NCBI GenBank assembly: GCA_022709695.1
Contig: JAKLII010000015.1
Span: 1 to 35,515 of the forward strand
DNA: 35,515 bases
Reading direction: 5' to 3'
Source: Bacteroidota bacterium
GTDB taxonomy: Bacteria > Bacteroidota > Bacteroidia > Bacteroidales > SKPS01
The translations under genes were made by a program, and so were the position numbers. A model generated the notes under the pieces. That model saw nothing but the letters and a program-made list of their open reading frames with translations, made no database searches and was not told where the DNA came from. Numbering within the stretch: the first letter of the stretch is position 1; every line of letters begins with the position of its first letter. This document shows, piece by piece, positions 27,570-33,987 of this stretch.

Positions 27570-28804
27570 GGGTGCACCGTCCCGCATCTTGAGCATTTCA
27601 GCTCCTTTCCACTGAATCCTGGGGGAATTTTAAACTTCAGCCCACAGCTGCAATCCAGGAACCTGAAGCCGTTGGCGGCCATCACCAGGTTGCCAGCCGA
27701 TCGTTTGAATGCTTTTGAACCCTGCGTAGCGGCAGGGGCATCGAAGGGCAGCCCGGCAGGTTCCGGGATGAGTGCTTCCCCTTTCTGCCTGAAAGCCATT
27801 GTTTCGGTCTCTGCCAGGGCAGAGCCGGGCATAAGCCTCGCATTGCGCCCCGTTACCTGCTGCCAGGTCTCCTGGTAGTTGATGTAAGAAGCGCCCGACA
27901 GGGCCCTGAGGATGCGGATGCGCTCCTCAATGGGTGGGTGGGTGGAGCTGAGGTTGCGCATGCGCTGCCCCTTGGCTTTCAAGGGGTTGGCAATGTACAT
28001 GGGGGCTGTTACCTTGTTGGCTGATTCGAGGTCGGCGGTGGAACCGGAGATCTTTTCGAGGGCCGAAGCCAGCCCTTCGGGATACCGGGTGAGTTTTACG
28101 GCAGAGGCATCGGCCAGGTACTCCCGCTTGCGCGAGACGGCGAAATAGAGGAGCTGAGCTGCAATGGGCGCCAGGATGGCAAACAGCAGTGCCACGGCCA
28201 TGATGATGAGCTGTCCGGCTCCGTTGTCCTTGGAGGAGCCCCGGTAACGCCCCATCGACGAATAGAACATCCCCCTCATGAACACCTGGCTGATGAGGAC
28301 GATGCTGCCCAGCATGATGCCGGCAAAGGTCATAAACCGGATATCGCGGTTCACGATGTGCGACATCTCGTGGGCCACCACCCCCTGCAGCTCATCGCGG
28401 TTTGCAACAGCCAGCAACCCGGCGGTTACGGCGATGGCGCTGTTCTCCGGGTTACGGCCGGTGGCAAAGGCATTGAGGGCATCCGACTGGATAATATACA
28501 CCTCCGGCATCTTCTTCAGTCCGGCGGACATCTGCATCTCCTCCACCACGTTGAACAGACGGGGATGCACACTGCGTTCGACCTTCACGGCATTGCTGGA
28601 GGCCAGCAGGATGGAGCTCCCGCTGTAGATTCCCACCAGGGTCATGACCAGCCAGATGAGGGTTGCTATGATGATGCCGGTGTAACCCGTCTCCGGACCC
28701 CCAAGTGCGGTACCAATCACGAAACCCAGAAGCAGCAGGATCACCCCCATCATTACAAACAGGACCAGCGACTTACGGCGGTTGGCACGGATGAGTTCCC
28801 ACAT
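27563..28804 (-). CDS. HtpX-like M48 membrane metalloprotease with C-terminal zinc ribbon
   Basis: 413 aa, longer than standard HtpX (about 290 aa). Membrane helices lie at about 12-34, 42-66, 160-180 and 195-223. The zinc protease motif is HEMSH (145-149), with third ligand E228 (REYLAD). Residues past about 320 form an extra domain whose end has CxC (C385, C387) and CxxC (C404, C407), which looks like a zinc ribbon. HtpX family proteins degrade damaged membrane proteins. LemA lies upstream in the same direction, a common pairing. A heptamer array is just before its start. Family is firm; the tail role is unknown. Confidence 0.88.
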   Translation of the reverse strand: MWELIRANRRKSLVLFVMMGVILLLLGFVIGTALGGPETGYTGIIIATLIWLVMTLVGIYSGSSILLASSNAVKVERSVHPRLFNVVEEMQMSAGLKKMPEVYIIQSDALNAFATGRNPENSAIAVTAGLLAVANRDELQGVVAHEMSHIVNRDIRFMTFAGIMLGSIVLISQVFMRGMFYSSMGRYRGSSKDNGAGQLIIMAVALLFAILAPIAAQLLYFAVSRKREYLADASAVKLTRYPEGLASALEKISGSTADLESANKVTAPMYIANPLKAKGQRMRNLSSTHPPIEERIRILRALSGASYINYQETWQQVTGRNARLMPGSALAETETMAFRQKGEALIPEPAGLPFDAPAATQGSKAFKRSAGNLVMAANGFRFLDCSCGLKFKIPPGFSGKELKCSRCGTVHPL

Positions 28805-28809
28805 AAACA

Positions 28810-28837
28810 GTTAGGAGTTAGGAGTTAGGAGTTAGGA
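28810..28837. repeat. Heptamer array (GTTAGGA)4 upstream of the protease start
   Basis: Four perfect copies of GTTAGGA starting 6 nt upstream of the protease start codon, running into dispersed repeat copy 2. Confidence 0.9.
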
Positions 28838-28950
28838 GTTGTTTTAACCCCGCTTGCGGGGTGATATTATTATAGCTGAGGAGGTTGAGAGTTTTAACTC
28901 CCCCTCTCTTTCAGGAGAGGGGGTTGGGGGGTGAGGTTTCTTGTAGGTTA
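28838..28950. repeat. Dispersed intergenic repeat, copy 2
   Basis: Homologous to 25147-25256: GTTG-TTTTAACCCCG, a CGGGGTGATATTATTATAG-like core, a CCCCCTCTC/GAGAGGGGG-type palindrome and a G-rich tail. It lies in the lemA-protease intergenic gap (28805-28988). Confidence 0.85.
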
Positions 28951-28988
28951 GGTGTTGGGGGTGGGGTTTGTTTTGGGCGAGTTGAGAA

Positions 28989-29543
28989 TCAGAACGCTAC
29001 CTTCGGGACTTCGCGTTCCTGGGGGATGTCGATTTCGAAGAACTCCTCCTGTTTGAACCCGAACATATTGGCTATGATGTTGGAGGGGAACATCTGGATT
29101 TTGTTGTTCAGTGCCAGCACGCTGTCGTTGTATGCCTGCCGGCTGTAGGAGATTTTATTTTCTGTAGAAGTGAGTTCCTCCTGTAACGCCAGGAAGTTTT
29201 GGTTGGCCTTGAGGTCGGGATAGTTTTCAACGGCCACATTGAGTTGCCCCAGGGCCTGTCCCAGCATCCCTTCGGCAGCTGCTTTTTCGCCTACGGTACC
29301 GGCAGCCATAGCCTTGGCGCGGTATTCCGTGATCTTCTCGAACGTCTCCCGTTCGTGTTTCATGTATCCCTTCACCGTTTCGATAAGGTTGGGGATGAGG
29401 TCGTGGCGCCGTTTGAGCTGGACGTCGATCTGTGCCCAGGCATTTTTTACCTGGTTGCGGAGGCGCACCAGGGCGTTGTACATCCCGATGAAATACAGCA
29501 CCGTCAGGCCAATGAAGGCAAGGATGATGATTGTGAGCTTCAT
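28989..29543 (-). CDS. lemA: LemA family protein
   Basis: 184 aa. The start at 29543 is chosen because it gives the normal family N-terminus: one membrane helix (about 2-22), then a cytoplasmic or periplasmic helical bundle. Family marks are [30 protein letters not shown] (split here as RNQVKNAW and [17 protein letters not shown]), then the [16 protein letters not shown] segment near 148-163 and the acidic end. Function is not settled; it is often beside HtpX-type proteases, as here. A 9-unit heptamer array lies just upstream, and a weak -7-like box TACCTTCG is on the minus strand at 29649-29642. Confidence 0.93.
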   Translation of the reverse strand: MKLTIIILAFIGLTVLYFIGMYNALVRLRNQVKNAWAQIDVQLKRRHDLIPNLIETVKGYMKHERETFEKITEYRAKAMAAGTVGEKAAAEGMLGQALGQLNVAVENYPDLKANQNFLALQEELTSTENKISYSRQAYNDSVLALNNKIQMFPSNIIANMFGFKQEEFFEIDIPQEREVPKVAF

Positions 29544-29550
29544 GATGTTT

Positions 29551-29613
29551 GTTGTTTGTTGTTCGTTGTTTGTTGTTCGTTGTTCGTTGTTTGTTGTTCG
29601 TTGTTTGTTGTTA
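29551..29613. repeat. Heptamer array (GTTGTTY)9 upstream of lemA
   Basis: Nine consecutive 7-nt units: eight GTTGTTT or GTTGTTC and a last GTTGTTA. On the sense strand of lemA it reads (AACAACR)n and ends 7 nt before the ATG. It is a different unit from the GTTAGGA arrays, but with the same period and position. Confidence 0.9.
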
Positions 29614-29790
29614 AAGAGGGCGGGGGGGTGTGATTGTGGTGCGAAGGTAATGTAAATATGCCAAACCAAAGCACTCCGGAGGAGTGCGATATTTGTAGCA
29701 GGCATGCCATATTTGTTGCAATATAGGCAGAGGCTGTTCGTGTTGTTCAAATACCGATATTTGCATAGAATCAATAGAGGCAATTATAGA

Positions 29791-30294
29791 ATGTCCAGAG
29801 GTTTTGTAAAGGAAGATGACCAGGAGGAGGTCCCGATGGTGGCGCCGAGGGCGTTTCTGCCGCCGGGTGTGCCGAATTATGTGACCCGCACGGGGCTGGA
29901 AGCGCTGCTGACCGAACGGGAAGCGCTGCTGAAAGAGAAGGAAGATCTCCGCATCACCACCGAAAAGGAGCGCCGCCTTGCCGTAAACCACATCCATGCC
30001 CGCCTGAAACTGCTCGACGAACGGATCGCCTCGGCAAAACCCATCGACCCCGGATCGCCCCCGCCAGCAGAGGTGAAATTCGGCGCCTCGGTTACCATCC
30101 GGCTGGTAAAGACCGGAGAGGCACAAACCATTCAGATCGTGGGTGTGGATGAAGCCGACGTGCCCCGCGGAAAAATCTCCTTTATCTCACCCCTCGCCAG
30201 GGCCCTCATCAACAAAAAACCAGGGGAAAAAGCGGTCTGGAAAGTGCCCGGCGAAGAACGGGTGTTCGAGATTCTGGAAATAACCTACCGGTAA
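29791..30294 (+). CDS. GreA/GreB-family transcription factor
   Basis: 167 aa. The start at 29791 (MSRGFVKEDDQEE) is chosen because the family begins there. N-terminal coiled coil at about 31-85 (leucine- and charge-rich), then a C-terminal FKBP-like domain with the diagnostic GKISFISPLARALINKKPGE (127-146). Gre factors enter the polymerase secondary channel and rescue backtracked complexes. The N-terminal extension with the PPR/PPG segment is usual in a GreB-like subgroup. Divergent from lemA. Start signal is a weak -7 box at most. Exact subtype (GreA, GreB or Gre-like) is not decided. Confidence 0.85.
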   Translation: MSRGFVKEDDQEEVPMVAPRAFLPPGVPNYVTRTGLEALLTEREALLKEKEDLRITTEKERRLAVNHIHARLKLLDERIASAKPIDPGSPPPAEVKFGASVTIRLVKTGEAQTIQIVGVDEADVPRGKISFISPLARALINKKPGEKAVWKVPGEERVFEILEITYR

Positions 30295-30307
30295 CAACTA
30301 ACTAATT

Positions 30308-30349
30308 GTAACTAACATTTTGTTACTAACATTTTGTTACTTATCTTTG
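30308..30349 (+). promoter_or_regulatory. Promoter and repeated half-sites of ATPase C
   Basis: TTTG (30319-30322), 19 nt, TATCTTTG (30342-30349) is a full consensus promoter, starting transcription just before the ATG. Over the -33 and spacer lie GTAAC (30308-30312), GTTAC (30322-30326) and GTTAC (30336-30340), each separated by 9 nt; the second and third come from a 14-nt tandem repeat (30312-30325, 30326-30339). Confidence 0.7.
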
Positions 30350-30359
30350 CCAAAAATAT

Positions 30360-31496
30360 ATGGCAATGAAATCCGTCAATCCATTTCCGATCAATCAATA
30401 CCTGGGGCCATACTATTTCTGCGACAGGGAGGAAGAGACCTCCCGGCTGATTTCCAACCTGGTGAATGGAAATTCTACCACACTGATTGCGCACAGGCGA
30501 ATTGGCAAAACAGGGTTGATACATCATGTTTTTCATAAACTACCCAAGGGGTGGCAGGGGATCTATATCGACATTCAGGAAACCGAAAACCTGTTTGATT
30601 TTTTAAACCTGCTTGCTACCGGGCTCGCCAGGGCAATCCCACAAAAAACCCGTACTGGAACCAGATTCTGGGGATTTCTTGCTTCTTTACGTCCGGTTTT
30701 CAGTTTTGATGGACTTTCAGGGCAACCACAGGTGTCTTTCGATATTAAATCCACAGACCCCCAGAAAGATCTGGAATCAATCCTGAAAGTGCTGGATGGA
30801 CTGGGTGAAAAATTTGTAATTGCCATTGATGAATTTCAGCAGATTATTCAGTATCCGGAAACGAATACGGATACCTGGCTCAGATCAAAGATGCAGCAAC
30901 TGCATAATGTTTTCTTTATATTTTCCGGAAGTCAGCAACACCTGATGACTGAGTTATTCTCTTCTCCTGACAGACCCTTTTACAGAAGTACACTTTTTAT
31001 GAAACTGGATAAGTTACCTGGAGATGTATATGCAAAATTTATCAGAAAGAAATTTCAGGAAAATAAAAAAAGCATTGATTTGCCGGTTATCAAAGAGATG
31101 CTTGAATGGACCAACCACCATACATTTTACGTTCAGCAACTGTGCAACAGGGTTTTTGCCCAAACCACCGATGTGGCAACACCGGAACTCTGGCGACAGG
31201 TGGCAGGGTCAATTCTGGCAGAGCAGGAGATTGTGTTTTTTACGATAAGGAATCTGCTGACAAAGCATCAATGGAGATTACTCAAGGCTATAGCAGCAGA
31301 TCATAAGGTGTATCAGCCTACAGCAGGAAATTTTATATCCCGCAACGAACTGGGATCATCGGCCGCGGTGCTGCGATCCCTCAATGTGCTCATCACCAAC
31401 GAACTGGTCATGCATGATTTCGATAAGGACGGGAACTCTTTCTATGCTGTGTATGATGTTTATTTGCAGCGATGGGTGGAAATGAACCGTTTATAA
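30360..31496 (+). CDS. AAA-type ATPase with C-terminal winged helix (ATPase C; PF01637-like)
   Basis: 378 aa, the same family as the gene at 7346. PYYF N-terminal motif near 17-20, Walker A AHRRIGKTG (44-52, K50), Walker B FVIAIDEFQ (152-160, D157/E158), sensor-like SGSQ (189-192). A C-terminal winged-helix-like region spans about 300-370. STAND-related P-loop family of unknown role. A second in-frame ATG follows at 30366. The mRNA from the promoter above would have a very short leader. AT-rich. It ends 9 nt before the convergent zf-TFIIB gene. Confidence 0.85.
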   Translation: MAMKSVNPFPINQYLGPYYFCDREEETSRLISNLVNGNSTTLIAHRRIGKTGLIHHVFHKLPKGWQGIYIDIQETENLFDFLNLLATGLARAIPQKTRTGTRFWGFLASLRPVFSFDGLSGQPQVSFDIKSTDPQKDLESILKVLDGLGEKFVIAIDEFQQIIQYPETNTDTWLRSKMQQLHNVFFIFSGSQQHLMTELFSSPDRPFYRSTLFMKLDKLPGDVYAKFIRKKFQENKKSIDLPVIKEMLEWTNHHTFYVQQLCNRVFAQTTDVATPELWRQVAGSILAEQEIVFFTIRNLLTKHQWRLLKAIAADHKVYQPTAGNFISRNELGSSAAVLRSLNVLITNELVMHDFDKDGNSFYAVYDVYLQRWVEMNRL

Positions 31497-31505
31497 AACA
31501 GCAGG

Positions 31506-31886
31506 CTATGTGGATTTAATCCCTGAATCCATAAACATCTCCCTGAGCAGCTGCGCTACAGGATTACCTGAAGCGGTGCTTCCGATCACTTTATGCAGTT
31601 CGCCGGCATCGAACCACAGGCCATGTCCGTTGGGACATTGGTCGAGGAGAGTATGCCTGCCGGAGTCATCGTGATGCATTTTTCGCATTGTTTTGCGGCA
31701 AATGGGGCAGCGGCGTCTCTTTTCACCGGTTTCGGCGATTATCAGTTCAATGGGTGTACTGCCGTCAAGCAGCAGCTCCAACTCCCCGGCATCGAGCCAG
31801 ATGCCTCCGCAGCTGTGGCAATGGTCAATCTCAACACCATCCAGTTCCTGGATGATCATTTCGTTTTTACAGTTCGGACATTGCAT
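31506..31886 (-). CDS. zf-TFIIB-type double zinc-finger protein
   Basis: 126 aa with two tandem copies of one small zinc domain. First: CPNC (3-6) with CHSCGGIWLDAGELELLL (23-40). Second: CPIC (60-63) with CPNGHGLWFDAGELHKVI (84-101), in which the fourth ligand is a histidine. This is the PF13453 type (transcription factor zinc-finger). The proteins are widespread and unassigned, possibly in nucleic-acid or protein binding. A -7 match, TATTTTTG, lies on the minus strand at 31974-31967. An octamer array (31896-31942) lies between it and the start, so the array would be in the 5' untranslated region. Confidence 0.85.
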   Translation of the reverse strand: MQCPNCKNEMIIQELDGVEIDHCHSCGGIWLDAGELELLLDGSTPIELIIAETGEKRRRCPICRKTMRKMHHDDSGRHTLLDQCPNGHGLWFDAGELHKVIGSTASGNPVAQLLREMFMDSGIKST

Positions 31887-31895
31887 GGGGTTAAT

Positions 31896-31942
31896 GTGAA
31901 AATGTGGAAATGTGGAAATGTGGAAATGTGAAAATGTGGAAG
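31896..31942. repeat. Octamer array (GTGRAAAT)5 upstream of the zf-TFIIB gene
   Basis: Five 8-nt units (GTGAAAAT, three GTGGAAAT, GTGAAAAT) plus a partial GTGGAAG. It lies 9 nt upstream of the start codon on the minus strand. Confidence 0.9.
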
Positions 31943-31966
31943 GGGGCTGTTGGTGTTACATAGCTG

Positions 31967-31974
31967 CAAAAATA
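31967..31974 (-). promoter_or_regulatory. -7 promoter box of the zf-TFIIB gene
   Basis: TATTTTTG on the minus strand matches TAnnTTTG. Start near 31960 puts the octamer array into the transcript. No -33 partner seen. Confidence 0.35.
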
Positions 31975-31999
31975 TGAAAATGTTCACCGGGTTCTGCTT

Positions 32000-33802
32000 T
32001 CAGAAAACCACAATTTCATCCACAAACAGCCAGGAGGGATCTCCTTCGCCGGCATGGCCCGGGGGGCATGGCCCGGGCGACGGAACTTTCACGCGGATGG
32101 ATCGGACTGATCGGGTTCCGGTTTTAAAGACCCATGCGGTGACCTTTCCCCCGGTATTCTTACCTGCTGCTTTGGCAGCGGTATAATGTACCCCATCTGC
32201 AGAGACCTCCACCGTTACAGATTTGGGGAGAAAAATCCATGAGTCTTCATCCCTGAGGCAGCGCACCACGATGGTATCGGCTCTAACCGGTTCTTCCCAC
32301 CGAAGGGTGGCATCCAGGTCTTTGTAGAAACCCAGCCAGTCGCCGCAGCGGAAATCGTCGGTTCCGAGCACGCCGTCGCACAGCGCTTTTACCCCGCCGG
32401 CGGAGTATTTCTCTTCGGGAAGGTTCACCAGCACCGGGGTCAGGCCTGCCCCTTTATGCACCCACAGCGGCTTTTCGAACAGGTTTTCGAGTGGCATATT
32501 CCCCATCCATGCCCTTATCAGCAGGCGTGACCTGCCATCAGGCACCGGATCTTTCAGGGTGCCGGAACTCCTTTGCGGGATATCACCGCTGGTGGTCAGA
32601 TGGAGCTCCACATCCGGATGGGCAGCCATGGTCACATAGCATTTGCCCTCTTTCCTTTCAAGAGACAACCCATGGATGGCAAACACCCTGAACTGCAGGT
32701 CGGTCTTCAGGTTTTTCTCCGGGGAGGTAAACACATTGGTAACGGAGCAGGGGATGGTCATGCTGGTCAATCCGGCCATAGCGTTTTTCCGGGCACTTAC
32801 TTCAACGGCAATGGTGGTGCGGGGTGGCAGAATTACTTCGCTGCTGATCCTGAAGGGGGCATCGCTTTTATCGGGGACAAGGCGCAATTCGAGGTCGGAA
32901 GTATTGCGCAGCACCAGGGAACCCCTGCCGCTTTCTCCGACCGGCACCACGGAGGTAACCACCTGAAGTGCCCCGGCTACCAGGGGTGCGGCAAATTCTT
33001 CGCGGGCATAGAGTTGCGATTTATGCCACACCGCCGTACGCCTTGCTTTCAGCGCCTCCCTGATCCCTTCGGTGGTGCGCGAGGTGGCAAACACCAGGGT
33101 AACCGGGCGGTGCCAGTCAGGATCCTGCAGTTTCATTTCGGAAGAGGGGCCATGAATATCGGAATTACCCAGCATGGTAAGGCCTGAATCGAGGGCATAA
33201 CCAAAGGCTTCGGGGTAGTACCAATCCCAGTTTGCCACTTCGATTCCGTGCATATACCCCTTCTGCAGCAGTTCTTTGTGCATGGGATACCAGTACGGGG
33301 TGTCGGGGGCTCCCTGACGCCAGCCGGGATGGTTCCAGAAGATGAAGGCCTCCTGCTTCGCTGCAGCCTCAATGGCATCCATGAACTTCTCCTGTGCAAG
33401 GGGATGTATATCATTAAGAAACAGTGCATTGAAATGTCCCGGGGGCATATTGCGTGTAATTTCGGCTCCACGGATGAGGATAATATTGTACTTCTCAGCC
33501 TGTTTGCGGGCGATTTCCCAGGAGGCATTCAGATCGGAGGTGATATACGGGGCATGGGGCCGATATTCGATATGGTCGGCGATGGCAATGGCATCGAGCC
33601 CCTCCGTCCAGGCTTCCGTTACACGCTCGGTGGGCCACACATACCCGTCGGAGAAACAGGTATGGACATGCAGGTCGCACTTCAGGGTTATAAATCCCGG
33701 AAGATCGGGGAAGTGAATCTCATTGCGGTTCTGGGCTACAAGCAGACCGGCATCCAGACAGGAGAGCAGAAAAAGGAGAACAGTCCATCGGGTTGGTTTC
33801 AT
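32000..33802 (-). CDS. Exported PHP-domain metallohydrolase (CehA/McbA-like)
   Basis: 600 aa. The start at 33802 gives a signal peptide (MKPTRWTVLLFLLSCL, cleavage near residue 24). The PHP metal site begins DLHVHTCFSDG (H45, H47, D52), then ADHIEY (D76, H77) and RGAEITR. Further ligands are in FWNHPGW and GNSDIHG. PHP proteins are phosphoesterase-like; CehA/McbA-type members hydrolyse esters or carbamates. The C-terminal about 130 aa looks like a discoidin-type (F5/8 C-like) module with WLFVDEIVVF at the end. Likely periplasmic or surface. Divergent from the large secreted protein. True substrate is unknown. A 14-nt tandem duplication (32051-32078) falls near the end without breaking the frame. 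Confidence 0.82.
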   Translation of the reverse strand: MKPTRWTVLLFLLSCLDAGLLVAQNRNEIHFPDLPGFITLKCDLHVHTCFSDGYVWPTERVTEAWTEGLDAIAIADHIEYRPHAPYITSDLNASWEIARKQAEKYNIILIRGAEITRNMPPGHFNALFLNDIHPLAQEKFMDAIEAAAKQEAFIFWNHPGWRQGAPDTPYWYPMHKELLQKGYMHGIEVANWDWYYPEAFGYALDSGLTMLGNSDIHGPSSEMKLQDPDWHRPVTLVFATSRTTEGIREALKARRTAVWHKSQLYAREEFAAPLVAGALQVVTSVVPVGESGRGSLVLRNTSDLELRLVPDKSDAPFRISSEVILPPRTTIAVEVSARKNAMAGLTSMTIPCSVTNVFTSPEKNLKTDLQFRVFAIHGLSLERKEGKCYVTMAAHPDVELHLTTSGDIPQRSSGTLKDPVPDGRSRLLIRAWMGNMPLENLFEKPLWVHKGAGLTPVLVNLPEEKYSAGGVKALCDGVLGTDDFRCGDWLGFYKDLDATLRWEEPVRADTIVVRCLRDEDSWIFLPKSVTVEVSADGVHYTAAKAAGKNTGGKVTAWVFKTGTRSVRSIRVKVPSPGPCPPGHAGEGDPSWLFVDEIVVF

Positions 33803-33987
33803 GGGATCGGTTTTCGGCATGGCAATAGTAATCAATTCACGGGAATTTCAGATCAGGTTATGGCTACTTTTACGTTCAGGCCGGCTTAAACCTTTGGCAG
33901 TTTCTCTGGTCATAAGAGTTGTCGCTCAATTTTTATAACACGCCATTCCAATTTTTGCTAAATTTACCCACTCATAAATCAGAACCT

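Noticed and set aside
32051..32078. A 14-nt tandem duplication near the end of the PHP gene that might mean a frameshift
   Set aside because: The frame after it still gives WLFVDEIVVF, a sensible domain end, and the stop codon is at a natural place, so no frameshift is needed.
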